DNA from: Micromonospora yasonensis
Lineage (GTDB): Bacteria > Actinomycetota > Actinomycetes > Mycobacteriales > Micromonosporaceae
DNA length: 54,826 nucleotides
Reading direction: 5' to 3'
NCBI RefSeq assembly: GCF_026013475.1
Contig: NZ_JAPDPH010000021.1
Span: forward strand, 1 to 54,826
In this document: one piece after another, positions 1-8,734 of the stretch
Position numbering within the stretch: the first letter of the stretch is position 1
Layout: the number at the start of each line of letters is the position of its first letter
The notes under the pieces: generated by a model
What the model was told of the DNA's origin: nothing
The model's database searches: none
What the model saw: only the letters and a program-made list of their open reading frames with translations
Translations under genes and position numbers: made by a program

Positions 1-2
1 TC

Positions 3-1217
3 GCGTTGTGCCTGGCGATGCTGGCCCGCGGTCACGGCTGGTCGTTGCGGTACGGGTACCGGCCGGAACGACGCCGGCCGGGCTGGGCGCTGGCCGGATG
101 GCTCGTCGCCGCCTGGCAGGTCAGCCTGGGCTTCGGTATCGGGCTGCCCCTGGTGTACGTCCTGCTCGCGGCGGCGCTGGTGGCCGCCGGCGGCTACGGC
201 TGGTCCTGGTGGCGGCGGGAGCGACCCCCGTTCGGCCGGCGGTTGCTGATCGCGGACCTGGCCGGCGGTCTGGTCTTCGGCGCGGCGACGCTGCTGCTGG
301 GGCTGGTCTACCTGCGGGTCGTCGAGCTCAACCCGCAGGCCGAGCGGACCCTGGACTGGACGGTGATGTTCTCGCCGCCGTTGCTGGGCTTCGTCACCGC
401 GCCGGCGGACTCGTGGCTGTGGGGCGAGCCGCACGCGGCGGCCCGGGAGCACCTGTCCTGGCCGCCGGAGATGGCGTTGCTGCCCGGGATGACCCTGATG
501 GGGTTGGCCGGGGCGGGGCTGTTCGTCTCGGTCTTCCCGGCCCGGCACCGGGTCGCGCTGGGGCTCGGCGTCCTCGGCACCGTGCTGCTGGGCCTGGGCG
601 CCACCCTCGGCGGCGACGGTGACCCCGGCTACCTGACGCTGTCCAAGCATCTGCCCGGGTGGGACGCGTTGCGCACGCCCGGCCGGATGATGCACTGGAC
701 CAGCCTGCTGCTGGCGGTGCTGGCGGCCGGGCTGGTGACCGCGGTCGCCGAGGCGCCGCGCCGAGCGCCGGCCCGGCGTTGGACGCGGATGCTCACGCCG
801 TTGGTCCTGCTGGTGCCGCTGGCCCTGGTCACCCTGGAAGGGGTCAACCGGACGCCGCACCCGGTGGTGCCACGGCCGCCGGCCGCGCTGCGTACGGCCG
901 ACGAGCCGATCGTGGTGCTGCCCGCCGGCGGCGTGGGCGACCTGGTCTACATGTTGTGGACCGCCGACGGATTCCCCCGGGTGACGAACGGGTTGGCCGG
1001 TTTCGAGCCCGTCACCCAGGCGCGGGCCCGTACCGCGCTGGCGTCCTTCCCCGACCCGAGCAGCGTGGCGTACCTGCGGGGCATCGGGGTGCGCTCGGTG
1101 GTGGCCCTGCCCGGCCAGGCCGCCGGTACGCCGTGGGAGGGCATCGCGGCCCGGCCGATCGACGGGCTGGGCATCACCCGGGAGGAACTCGATGGCGTGC
1201 TGGTCTACCACCTCTGA
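3..1217 (+). CDS. polytopic membrane protein, 3' part (5' end outside window)
   Basis: This frame is already open at the window edge, so only the C-terminal part (about 405 residues) is visible. Several hydrophobic segments are separated by short loops, for example around residues 35-60, 80-105, 155-200 and 230-275. They are followed by a roughly 120-residue soluble tail containing an IVVLPAGG strand. A PGWDALRTPGRMM stretch resembles the motif (P-G-x-D-x-x-R-x-P-x-R) found in large actinobacterial GT-C-like membrane proteins. The next gene, 68 bp downstream on the same strand, is a polyprenyl-phosphate type GT2, which fits a shared role in cell-surface glycan assembly. The GT-C assignment is inference from topology and context; the N-terminal catalytic loop cannot be inspected. 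Confidence 0.6.
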   Translation, partial: ALCLAMLARGHGWSLRYGYRPERRRPGWALAGWLVAAWQVSLGFGIGLPLVYVLLAAALVAAGGYGWSWWRRERPPFGRRLLIADLAGGLVFGAATLLLGLVYLRVVELNPQAERTLDWTVMFSPPLLGFVTAPADSWLWGEPHAAAREHLSWPPEMALLPGMTLMGLAGAGLFVSVFPARHRVALGLGVLGTVLLGLGATLGGDGDPGYLTLSKHLPGWDALRTPGRMMHWTSLLLAVLAAGLVTAVAEAPRRAPARRWTRMLTPLVLLVPLALVTLEGVNRTPHPVVPRPPAALRTADEPIVVLPAGGVGDLVYMLWTADGFPRVTNGLAGFEPVTQARARTALASFPDPSSVAYLRGIGVRSVVALPGQAAGTPWEGIAARPIDGLGITREELDGVLVYHL

Positions 1218-1285
1218 CCGGGTGGCCGCGGCACGTCGCGGCGCCGGCGGCGGGCCGACGGGCACCGACCGGAGGGGGTGACGAC

Positions 1286-2290
1286 GTGCGGCTGTCGGTG
1301 GTGGTGCCCTGCTTCAACGAGGAAGCATCGGTGGAGCGGTTGCACAGGGCGGTGACCGAGGCGCTCGCCGACCTGCCCGACGTCGACGTCGAGGTGGTGT
1401 ACGTCGACGACGGCAGCGACGACGGCACCCTCGGGGCGCTGCGCCGGCTCGCCACCGGCGACCCGTCCGTGCGGTACACCTCGCTGAGCCGGAACTTCGG
1501 CAAGGAGGCGGCGATGCTGGCCGGCCTGGAGCGCGCCACCGGGGACGCGGTCGTCATCATGGACGCCGACCTGCAGCACCCGCCCCGGTTGTTGCCCGAC
1601 ATGGTGGCGCTCTACCGGCAGGGATTCGACCAGGTGATCGCCCGCCGGGACCGGCGCGGTGACCGGTTCCTGCGGATGCTGGCCTCGCGGTCCTTCTACC
1701 GTCTGGTCAACTGGTGGATCGACGTACGGCTGCAGGACGGGGCGGGTGACTTCCGGCTGCTGTCCCGGCTCGCGGTGGACGCGGTGCTGGCGATGCCGGA
1801 GTACAACCGGTTCTCCAAGGGGCTGTTCTCCTGGATCGGGTTCCGGACCGTCGTGGTCGCGCACCGCAACGAGACCCGCCAGTCGGGACGGAGCAGGTGG
1901 ACCTTCGGCAAGCTGTTCAACTACGCCTTCGACGGTCTCCTGTCGTTCAACAACCGGCCGCTGCGACTGGCCATCTACGGCGGCCTGTTCCTCACCCTGA
2001 TCGCGGTGGGCTACATGGCCTGGGTGGTCGCCGACGCCGTCGAGAAGGGCATCGACGTCCCCGGCTACACCACCATCATCGTCAGCGTGATCGGTCTCGG
2101 CGGGATCCAGATGATGATCCTCGGCGTGATCGGGGAGTACATCGGCCGGATCTACTACGAGGCCAAACGCCGGCCGCACTACCTGGTCCAGGAGACGGAG
2201 CACCTGGTCACGGAGACGGTCAGGAGTTCTCGCACCGGAGCACCTGGACGGGAATGCGCAGGTGACGGATCGCCCGCCGGTGGTAGGTGA
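1286..2290 (+). CDS. GT2 glycosyltransferase, polyprenyl-phosphate sugar transferase (GtrB/DPM1-like)
   Basis: The protein has 334 residues. The GTG start is preceded by a GGAGGGG ribosome site at 1271-1277, and the product opens directly with the GT2 strand LSVVVPCFNEE. The catalytic features are VVYVDDGSDDGT (nucleotide-binding Asp), MDADLQHPP (DxD-like) and the RQSGRSRW segment typical of GtrB/CsbB/ArnC enzymes. Two C-terminal membrane helices follow (about residues 230-253 and 265-288). Such enzymes move a sugar from a nucleotide donor to undecaprenyl phosphate on the inner membrane face; a GT-C protein, possibly the preceding gene, then uses it. The last 71 bp overlap the convergent BNR-propeller gene. 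The sugar cannot be read from sequence. Confidence 0.88.
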   Translation: MRLSVVVPCFNEEASVERLHRAVTEALADLPDVDVEVVYVDDGSDDGTLGALRRLATGDPSVRYTSLSRNFGKEAAMLAGLERATGDAVVIMDADLQHPPRLLPDMVALYRQGFDQVIARRDRRGDRFLRMLASRSFYRLVNWWIDVRLQDGAGDFRLLSRLAVDAVLAMPEYNRFSKGLFSWIGFRTVVVAHRNETRQSGRSRWTFGKLFNYAFDGLLSFNNRPLRLAIYGGLFLTLIAVGYMAWVVADAVEKGIDVPGYTTIIVSVIGLGGIQMMILGVIGEYIGRIYYEAKRRPHYLVQETEHLVTETVRSSRTGAPGRECAGDGSPAGGR

Positions 2291-3413
2291 ACGCGACGTG
2301 CAGGTCACCCACGGCGTCCACCGCCACCGACGGATAACTGAGCTCGCGGTTGATCCCGTCGCGGGAGTTGTTCGACAGGGCGTATCCGTCGCCGTCGGCC
2401 AGCAGCCGGCGCAGCGGCCAGGTCGATCCGCCGTCCGCCGAGACGGCGAGGACCAGGGGCGCCCGGGGAGCGCCCCAGAAGGCGGTCCGGTCACCGTCGT
2501 CGTCCCCGACCGCCCGCACCTGCGGGACGGCATCCGCCAGGATTCCGTGCCCGTCGATCTCGTCGTAGAGGGAGACCCGCCGGGCGACCGCGTCGCGACG
2601 GCTGCTGTCGTTGAACGCCAGGGCGATCCGGCCGTCGGGCAACGTGACCGCCTGGATCGAGGAGTTGTTGTTCGGCAGGCCGGTGGGGCGCGGCGGCTCC
2701 CAGGTGGTCCCGTCCGGCGAGGCGCTGCGGTACACATGGTCGGCCCAGCGGCTACGGAAGAAAGCGGTCAGGCCCCCGCCGGGCCGGGGCACGATGCTCA
2801 TGTGCACCCGACCGGTCGACTCCGGCACCGGTACCTCCCGCCAGCTGCCGCCTTCGTCGTCGGAGAACCACACGCTGCTGGTGTCCTGCTCCCCGGACCA
2901 CGCCCGACCGGGCACCCGCGGGCAGGCGAAGGTCGGCAGCAGCCACCGCCCCGACGGCAGGACGACGGGGGGCTGCCGCACGAAGATGCCGCCGTTGGGG
3001 GCGGACAGCAGCTCGCGTACCGGCCCCCAGGTGCGGCCTGAGTCGCCCGACACGCGGGCGCGGACCACGGCGGTGTCCTGCTCCCCCGCGTGCTGTGCGG
3101 TGTGCAGCAGCCACAGCTCGCCGTTGGGCGCGGCGAACAGCACCGGATTCTGCTCCGAGCGGGCGGCGTCGTCGCTGAGCCGCACCGGATCGCGCCACCG
3201 GTCGCCGCCGGCCGGCAGGCGGGAGAACCAGACGCTGATGTCGGCCACCCCCTCCTGCGTGCCGCCGAACCACACGCAGCCCAGGTCGCCGTCGGGGAGC
3301 ACCGCCAGGTTCGCGGCGTGCGACTGCACGGTGCGGGTGGGCAGGTAGGCCTCGGCAGGGCCGTCGGGCCGCGCCCGCACCAGCCCGTCGGTGGCCGGGG
3401 CGGGCGTGCTCAC
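2220..3413 (-). CDS. BNR/Asp-box beta-propeller protein (sialidase-like superfamily), cytoplasmic
   Basis: The protein has 397 residues. The GTG start overlaps the stop of the upstream aldolase gene (GTGA). Asp-box motifs S-x-D-x-G-x-T/S-W are visible at residues 122-129 (SGDSGRTW), 184-191 (SDDEGGSW) and 325-332 (SADGGSTW), with a shortened copy near 232-238. The C-terminus (ELSYPSVAVD, then VAFTYHRRAIRHLRI) matches the end of BNR_2-type propellers. This superfamily holds exo-sialidases but also glycan lyases and hydrolases. No signal peptide or membrane anchor is present, so it should act inside the cell on an imported substrate, consistent with being last in an ABC-importer operon. The substrate is unknown and sialic acid specificity is not supported. 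Confidence 0.75.
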   Translation of the reverse strand: MSTPAPATDGLVRARPDGPAEAYLPTRTVQSHAANLAVLPDGDLGCVWFGGTQEGVADISVWFSRLPAGGDRWRDPVRLSDDAARSEQNPVLFAAPNGELWLLHTAQHAGEQDTAVVRARVSGDSGRTWGPVRELLSAPNGGIFVRQPPVVLPSGRWLLPTFACPRVPGRAWSGEQDTSSVWFSDDEGGSWREVPVPESTGRVHMSIVPRPGGGLTAFFRSRWADHVYRSASPDGTTWEPPRPTGLPNNNSSIQAVTLPDGRIALAFNDSSRRDAVARRVSLYDEIDGHGILADAVPQVRAVGDDDGDRTAFWGAPRAPLVLAVSADGGSTWPLRRLLADGDGYALSNNSRDGINRELSYPSVAVDAVGDLHVAFTYHRRAIRHLRIPVQVLRCENS

Positions 3414-4207
3414 CCGGCGCCGCCCGCGGCCCGCAGGTGGTCGGCCGCCGCGCGCTCCAGGTGTACGAGATCCGAGGAGACCGTGGCGAACGTGAAGCCC
3501 TCGGCCAGCCGGCGGGCGGCGTCCAGACCGGCGGGAGTATGGATGCCGGCGGCCACGCCCGCGTCGGCGGCGGCCCGGCTGATCCGCCGCAGCGCCGCCT
3601 CGAAGACCTCCGCCACGGCCGGGTCGCCCGGGTAGGTACCGCCGACCGCCAGGCAGAGGTCGGACGGGCCGACGTACACGCCGGTGAGGCCCGGCACGGC
3701 GCAGATCTTCTCGACGTTCTCCAACCCCTCCGGGGTCTCGATCATGGCGAGGCACGCGACCGACGCGTCAGCCTCCGCCGGCACCGGGCCGACCCGCAGC
3801 GCCGAGCGCATCGGCCCGTACGACCGGACGCCGTGTGGCGGGTACGCCGCCGCGGCCACCGCGCGCGCCGCGTCGTCGGCCGAGTTGACCAGCGGCACGA
3901 TCACCCCGGCGGCACCGGCGTCGAGGGCCTGGCCGATGTGGAACGGGTCGTTCGTCCCGACCCGCACCATCCCCACCGAGGCGCCGCCGGCGTCGATCGC
4001 GGTCAGGCCGCGCAGGATCCCGCCGTACTCGACCAGTCCGTGCTGGGCGTCGATGCAGACGTAGTCGTAGCCCAGCCGGGCGATGCGCTCGGTGGACACC
4101 GGCGAGTCCATGATCACCCAGTAGCCCAGCGCGCGCTCGCGGCGGCGGAGCCGGTCGGTGAAGGCGCGGGCGGTGGGCCGGGCGGCGGGTGGGTGCTCGA
4201 TGGTCAC
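3410..4207 (-). CDS. HpcH/HpaI-family class II aldolase (2-keto-3-deoxy acid type)
   Basis: The protein has 265 residues. The GTG start is chosen because AGGAAGGA precedes it; an upstream in-frame extension would run into the neighbouring gene. Family residues are present: CIDAQHG with catalytic His56, MVRVG with Arg82, the metal ligand Glu157 in MIETPEG and Asp183 in VGPSDL. Relatives retro-aldol cleave 2-keto-3-deoxy sugar acids or 4-hydroxy-2-oxo acids to pyruvate plus an aldehyde, using a divalent metal. It is translationally coupled to the BNR gene downstream and lies 20 bp after the aldo/keto reductase, suggesting a pathway in which a sugar derivative ends as pyruvate and an aldehyde. 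The exact substrate is not determinable. Confidence 0.85.
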   Translation of the reverse strand: MTIEHPPAARPTARAFTDRLRRRERALGYWVIMDSPVSTERIARLGYDYVCIDAQHGLVEYGGILRGLTAIDAGGASVGMVRVGTNDPFHIGQALDAGAAGVIVPLVNSADDAARAVAAAAYPPHGVRSYGPMRSALRVGPVPAEADASVACLAMIETPEGLENVEKICAVPGLTGVYVGPSDLCLAVGGTYPGDPAVAEVFEAALRRISRAAADAGVAAGIHTPAGLDAARRLAEGFTFATVSSDLVHLERAAADHLRAAGGAG

Positions 4208-4227
4208 GATGGTCCTTCCTGGTCGGG

Positions 4228-5205
4228 TCACCGGTTGTAGGCGGGCATGGGGCCGGCGAGGACGCGGCCGACCTCGTCGCACGCGTCGAGCACGTCGCGC
4301 GGCAGCGGCCCACGGGCGGCGGCCTGGATGTTGTCGCGCAACTGCTGCGGCTTCGAACCGCCGAGCAGGACCGCGGTCACCACGTCCCGCGACAGCAGCC
4401 AGCGCAGCGACAGCTCGGGCAGCGGGATCCCGGCGCCGTCGGCGATGCCCGCCAGCGCGCCCACCGCGTCGAAGATCGGCCGGTTCCAGTACCGGTCGCG
4501 GTACATCGCCGACAGCGCGGAGCTGCCGAACCGGCCTTCGGCCGGTGCCGTGTCGAACGAGTGCCGGCCGGTCAGCAGGCCGCCGCCCAGCGGGTTGTAG
4601 ACGACCGTGGCCAGCTGGTGGGTTTGCGCGTACTCGACGTACTCGTCCTCGATGCGGCGGGCCACCAGGTTGTACAGCTGCTGGGCCACGACCGGCCGAG
4701 GCGCACCGGCCGCCGCGCAGGCCACCGCGATGTCGCTGATCTGCCAGGCCGCGTAGTTGGACACCCCGATCGCCCTGACCAGGCCGTCGCGGACCAGGTC
4801 GGCGAGCGCCTCGGCGGTCTCCGCCAGCGACACCGACCGGTCCGGCTGGTGCAGGTAGAACAGGTCGACCCGGTCGGTGCCGAGCCGGCGCAGGCTGGCC
4901 TCGAGGGAGGCCCGGACGCCCTTGCGGGACAGCAGCGGGTGACCGCCGGCGTCCCCCGGGTAGATGCCGGCCTTGGTGGCCACGGTGACCTGGTCCCAGC
5001 GGCCCCGCAACAGCTCGCCGAGGATCTGCTCGCTGCGCCCGCCGGCGTACCCGTTGGCGGTGTCGAAGGAGGTCAGGCCATGCTCCAGCGCCACGTCCAC
5101 CATCGCCCGGGCGGTGTCCAGGTCGGCGGTGTCGCCGAAGGTCATGGTGCCCAGCACGAGTTCGGGCAGCGGGCGGCGCAGCCCGGTCAGCGGGGTGTGC
5201 CTCAT
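4228..5205 (-). CDS. aldo/keto reductase
   Basis: The protein has 325 residues. The ATG start overlaps the stop of the upstream ABC ATPase gene (ATGA). It has a TIM-barrel AKR with the full catalytic tetrad: Asp48 and Tyr53 in SFDTANGYAGG, Lys78 in VATKAG and His119 in LYLHQPD. The NADPH-binding end is seen in the LLGGSKPQQLRDN segment. Family members reduce or oxidise aldehydes, ketoses and sugar derivatives with NADP(H). In this operon it sits between the importer ATPase and the aldolase, so it probably interconverts a carbonyl of the imported carbohydrate or of the aldolase product (inference from context only). Confidence 0.9.
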   Translation of the reverse strand: MRHTPLTGLRRPLPELVLGTMTFGDTADLDTARAMVDVALEHGLTSFDTANGYAGGRSEQILGELLRGRWDQVTVATKAGIYPGDAGGHPLLSRKGVRASLEASLRRLGTDRVDLFYLHQPDRSVSLAETAEALADLVRDGLVRAIGVSNYAAWQISDIAVACAAAGAPRPVVAQQLYNLVARRIEDEYVEYAQTHQLATVVYNPLGGGLLTGRHSFDTAPAEGRFGSSALSAMYRDRYWNRPIFDAVGALAGIADGAGIPLPELSLRWLLSRDVVTAVLLGGSKPQQLRDNIQAAARGPLPRDVLDACDEVGRVLAGPMPAYNR

Positions 5206-6050
5206 GACGCCACCGCGCTCTCCGCCGCCCGGGCCGCCGCGACCTGCCGGACCAGCTCGCGGGGCTTACGGCCGGTGATCAGCGCCGGCTCCAGGACGCT
5301 GCGGCGCAGCCGCCGGGTGTACTCGTCCCGGGGCCGTTGCAGGACCTCCTCCGTCGCGCCCTGCTCGACGACCCGGCCGGTACGCAGCACCAGCACCTCG
5401 TCGCTGACCGCCCGCACCACCCCCAGGTTGTGCGAGATGAACAGGAACGTCAGGCCCTGCTCCCGGCGCAGCGTGCCAAGGATGTCGAGGACCTGCGCCT
5501 GCACGGAGACGTCGAGGGCGCTGGTCGCCTCGTCGCAGACCAGCAGGTCGGGCTCGGACGCCAGGGCGCGGGCGATGCCGATGCGCTGCCGCTGGCCGCC
5601 GGAGAACTCGTGCGGCTTGCGGTGCAGCGCCGAGCGGGGCAGGCCGACCCGGTCGAGCAGCTCGGCCGCCCGGCGCTGCCGGACGCCACGGGACCGCTCG
5701 CCGCGTACGGCGATCGGCTCGGCCACGATGTCCTGCGCGTCCAGGTGCGGGTCGAGCGAACCGTACGGGTCCTGGAAGACCATCTGGATGCGGTGCCGCA
5801 GCGGGCGCAGCTGCCGTTCGGTGAGACCCGCCAGGTCGACGCCGTCGAAGGTGATCGACCCGGCAGCCGGCTTGACCAGCCGGACCAGGGCCCGGGCGAT
5901 GGTCGACTTGCCGGAGCCGGACTCGCCCACCACGGCCAGTGAGCCGCCCCGAAGGATCCGGAAGGAGACATCGTCGACCGCCCGGTGCAGTCCGGGGCCG
6001 TGGCCGTACTCCACCACGAGTCCGCGGACGTCGAGCAGGGGCTGGGTCAT
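5202..6050 (-). CDS. oligopeptide/nickel-type ABC transporter ATPase (DppF/OppF-like)
   Basis: The protein has 282 residues. The ATG at 6050 overlaps the previous stop (ATGA) and begins the MTQPLLDVRGL strand; a longer in-frame start would intrude into the upstream gene. Walker A GESGSGKST, Q-loop FQDPYGSLDP, signature EFSGGQRQR, Walker B LLVCDEATSALD and the H-loop SHNLG are all intact. The C-terminal region has the EYTRRL segment typical of OppF/DppF. It pairs with the next ATPase as the heterodimeric motor of the importer encoded upstream. These importers accept peptides but also oligosaccharides and sugar derivatives, which fits the carbohydrate enzymes in the same operon. Confidence 0.93.
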   Translation of the reverse strand: MTQPLLDVRGLVVEYGHGPGLHRAVDDVSFRILRGGSLAVVGESGSGKSTIARALVRLVKPAAGSITFDGVDLAGLTERQLRPLRHRIQMVFQDPYGSLDPHLDAQDIVAEPIAVRGERSRGVRQRRAAELLDRVGLPRSALHRKPHEFSGGQRQRIGIARALASEPDLLVCDEATSALDVSVQAQVLDILGTLRREQGLTFLFISHNLGVVRAVSDEVLVLRTGRVVEQGATEEVLQRPRDEYTRRLRRSVLEPALITGRKPRELVRQVAAARAAESAVAS

Positions 6051-6895
6051 GACGCTGCCTCCTTCATCAGCCGCGGCTGCGGCGCCGCCGGCAGTCCCGG
6101 GTCGTCCCACGGTCCCAGCTTCGGCAGTGCCTCCAGCAGCTTCCTGGTGTACGGGTGCTGGGGCCGGCCGATCACGTCCTCCACCGGGCCGCTCTCCACG
6201 AACCGGCCGGACTGCATGACGTGCACGCGGTCGCTCATCAGCCGGGCGACGCCGAGGTCGTGGGTGATGAGCAGCATCGCGGCGCCGGTGCGCTCCTGGA
6301 TCTCGAGCAGCAGGTCCAGGATGCCGGCCTGCACCGTCACGTCCAGGGCCGAGGTGGGCTCGTCGGCGACGATGAGGTCGGCCTCGGCCGACAGCGCCAT
6401 GGCGATCAGGACCCGCTGGAGCATCCCGCCGGAGAGCTGGTGCGGGTAGGACTTCAGCCGCCGTTCGGGCTGACTGAGGTGGACCGCCCGCAGCAGGTCG
6501 AGGGCCCGCACACGGGCCTGCGCGCGGGAGACGCCGCGGTGCGCCAGCCGGATCGCCTCGGTCATCTGCCGGCCGATGGTGGCGATCGGGTTGAGCGCCG
6601 TCATCGGGTCCTGCGGGATCAGGGCCACCGTCCGGCCGCGCAGGGCGCCGATGTGCCGGCGGGTGCCGAGCACGTCCCGCCCGGCGATCTCCGCCTGGCC
6701 GCCGAGCACGGCGAAGTCGTCCGGCAGCAGCCGGAGCAGGGCCATCGCGGTGGTCGACTTGCCGGAGCCGGACTCGCCGATGATCGTCACCGTCTCGCCC
6801 GGGTCGATGCTGAAGCTGACCCCGTCGACGGCGCGCAGGGCGCCGAGCCCGGTCATCAGGTCGACGGTCAGGTCCCGCACGGTGAGCACGGCCAT
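6047..6895 (-). CDS. oligopeptide/nickel-type ABC transporter ATPase (DppD/OppD-like)
   Basis: The protein has 282 residues. Its ATG shares one base with the permease stop (TGATG). It carries Walker A GESGSGKST, the IPQDPMTALNP Q-loop with the family-typical Ala-Leu-Asn-Pro, signature QLSGGMLQR, Walker B LIVADEPTSALD and the THDLGV H-loop. The C-terminal HPYTRKLLEALP segment is characteristic of the OppD/DppD group. It is the partner of the downstream ATPase; together they power the two-permease importer. It is fully overlapped on both sides, so it is translated as part of one polycistronic message. Confidence 0.93.
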   Translation of the reverse strand: MAVLTVRDLTVDLMTGLGALRAVDGVSFSIDPGETVTIIGESGSGKSTTAMALLRLLPDDFAVLGGQAEIAGRDVLGTRRHIGALRGRTVALIPQDPMTALNPIATIGRQMTEAIRLAHRGVSRAQARVRALDLLRAVHLSQPERRLKSYPHQLSGGMLQRVLIAMALSAEADLIVADEPTSALDVTVQAGILDLLLEIQERTGAAMLLITHDLGVARLMSDRVHVMQSGRFVESGPVEDVIGRPQHPYTRKLLEALPKLGPWDDPGLPAAPQPRLMKEAAS

Positions 6896-7797
6896 CAGGA
6901 GGTCACCGCCTTCGCGCGCCGCGCCCGGTCACGCAGTCCGTCCCCGAGCAGGTTGACCCCGAGTACGAGCAGGGCGATCGCGACACCGGGAATGGTCACC
7001 AGCCACCACGCGCCGGTGACGAACAGTTCCCGGCCGTCGGAGATGATGCCGCCCCAGGTCGGGTAGGGGCGCTGCACCCCGGCGCCGAGGAAGCTCAGCG
7101 CGCTCTCCAGCAGCACCGCCTGGGCGAGCAGCAGGAGCACCACGACCAGGGTCTGGGACAGGATGTTCGGGATGATGTGCCGGGCGATGACGCGTAGCCG
7201 GCCGAGCCCGAGGACCCGGGCGGCGGCCACGTACGGTTTCTCCCGTTCGACCAGCACCAGCGCCCGGGTCAGCCGGGCCGGTTCCGGCCACTGCGCGACG
7301 GCGATCACCAGGGTGATGACGAGGATCGACGGGCCGAACAGGGCCACGACGAGCAGCAGCATCAGCAGCAGCGGCAGGGACATCTGCGCCTCGAGCAGGC
7401 GCGAGATGACGGTGTCCACCCAGCCGCCGAAGTAGCCGGCCGCGGCGCCGGCCACGATGCCGATCAGGCCGGAGAGCAGGATCGCCAGCAGCCCGATGAG
7501 CAGCGAGGTCTGCCCGCCGTGCAGGATGCGGGACAGCAGGTCCCGGCCGTTGGGGTCGGTGCCGAGCAGGTGGCCGGGGCTCAGCGGCGGCAGCGAGGTC
7601 TCCCGCAGCACGCCGTGCACCGGGTCGGGCAACGGCAGGACGCGGGCGAGGGCCACCGGGACGACGACGATCCCCGTGCAGACCGCGCCCACCCACATCT
7701 TGATCGTGGCGTACCGGGCCTTGCGCGCCGCCGCCGACCGGCGCAGCACCTTGCGTGGGACGGCGGTACGGGCGGGGGTGACGGCGAGATCGCTCAT
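6895..7797 (-). CDS. ABC importer permease (DppC/OppC-like)
   Basis: The protein has 300 residues. The ATG at 7797 overlaps the stop of the partner permease (ATGA). An N-terminal cytoplasmic tail of about 35 residues precedes the first membrane helix. The DPNGRDLLSRILHGG motif is diagnostic of DppC-type permeases. The EAA loop contacting the ATPases reads AARVLGLGRLRVIARHIIPN, and LGVNLLGDGLRD closes the protein. Six membrane segments are predicted. It forms the translocation pore with the DppB-like protein. Confidence 0.93.
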   Translation of the reverse strand: MSDLAVTPARTAVPRKVLRRSAAARKARYATIKMWVGAVCTGIVVVPVALARVLPLPDPVHGVLRETSLPPLSPGHLLGTDPNGRDLLSRILHGGQTSLLIGLLAILLSGLIGIVAGAAAGYFGGWVDTVISRLLEAQMSLPLLLMLLLVVALFGPSILVITLVIAVAQWPEPARLTRALVLVEREKPYVAAARVLGLGRLRVIARHIIPNILSQTLVVVLLLLAQAVLLESALSFLGAGVQRPYPTWGGIISDGRELFVTGAWWLVTIPGVAIALLVLGVNLLGDGLRDRARRAKAVTS

Positions 7798-8726
7798 CGG
7801 CGGGCCTCCTGAAGCCGGACGCGGGGGTCCATGAGGGGGTAGAGCATGTCCACCATGAGTTGGACCAGCAGGGCGAGCACCACCGTCACCAGCACGGTGG
7901 CCTGGATCAGCGGGAAGTCCCGCCGTTCCAGGGCGTCCACGACCAGTTCGCCGACGCCGGGCCACTTGAAGACGACCTCGACGATCACCACGCCGTTGAG
8001 CATGGCCGCGAAGCGCGTGCCCAGTGCCGTGACCACCGGGATGGCCGAGTTGGCGAAGGCGTACCGCCAGGTCAGGCGGCGCTCGGAGATGCCGCGGGAC
8101 CGGGCGATGGTGACGTACGGGGCGTTGAGGTTGGTCACCATCTCCCGCCGTACCAGCCGGGAGATGAGGGCCACCTGCAGGATCACGATGGTCAGGCAGG
8201 GCAGCACGATCGAACTCATCGAGGTGAAGCCGGACGGCGAGAACCACCGCAGGTTCACCGCGAAGACGATCAGCAGCACGAAGCCGATCCAGAAGTCAGG
8301 CATCGACTGCCCGGCGATGGTGGCGATGTTGGCGCCGAGTTCCCCCGCGGTGTTGCCCCGGCGGGCCATCCACACCCCGAGCGGGATGGCCAGCAGGGCG
8401 GTCACGACGATGGCCGCGACCGCGAGCGTGACGGTGTACGGCAGGCGATCCAGCACCACCTGCAACGCGGACTGGCGGAACTGGAACGACTCGCCGATGT
8501 CCCCGCGTACCAGGTGCTGCAGGTAGGTCAGGTACTGCCCGAGGACGGGCTGGTCGAGCCCGAACTCGTGCCGTACCGCCGCCAGTTGCTCGCTGGACGG
8601 GTTGGGTGGCGCGTAGTTCACCGCCGGATCGCCGGGCGCCATGCGCAGCAGGACGAAGACGACGGTGACGGTGAACCACGCGGTGAGCACCGTCTGGAGG
8701 AGGCGCTTGAGGAGGTAGCGGGGCAT
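7794..8726 (-). CDS. ABC importer permease (DppB/OppB-like)
   Basis: The protein has 310 residues. The ATG lies 8 bp after the SBP stop. It starts with the typical RYLLKRLLQTVLTAW membrane helix and MAPGDPA motif, then the GLDQPVLGQYLTYL periplasmic segment, then five further helices. The EAA loop (YVTIARSRGISERRLTWRYA) and the terminal DMLYPLMDPRVR are classic for DppB/OppB/GsiC permeases. It is the partner of the DppC-like permease encoded immediately downstream. Confidence 0.93.
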   Translation of the reverse strand: MPRYLLKRLLQTVLTAWFTVTVVFVLLRMAPGDPAVNYAPPNPSSEQLAAVRHEFGLDQPVLGQYLTYLQHLVRGDIGESFQFRQSALQVVLDRLPYTVTLAVAAIVVTALLAIPLGVWMARRGNTAGELGANIATIAGQSMPDFWIGFVLLIVFAVNLRWFSPSGFTSMSSIVLPCLTIVILQVALISRLVRREMVTNLNAPYVTIARSRGISERRLTWRYAFANSAIPVVTALGTRFAAMLNGVVIVEVVFKWPGVGELVVDALERRDFPLIQATVLVTVVLALLVQLMVDMLYPLMDPRVRLQEARR

Positions 8727-8734
8727 GGTTCTGC

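Noticed and set aside
1205..2737. A 510-codon minus-strand open frame across the GT2 gene
   Set aside because: Its product is Pro/Arg/Gly-rich without motifs and covers the coding GT2 gene and part of the BNR gene in another frame.
2220..3413. Calling the BNR protein a true sialidase
   Set aside because: Asp-boxes alone define the propeller fold, not activity. I could not confirm the arginine triad, and no sialic acid genes (nanA, nanK, nanE) are in the window.
4189..6219. A 676-codon plus-strand frame antisense to the AKR and ABC ATPase genes
   Set aside because: It has no ribosome site or domain, and its composition is typical of a GC-rich antisense frame.
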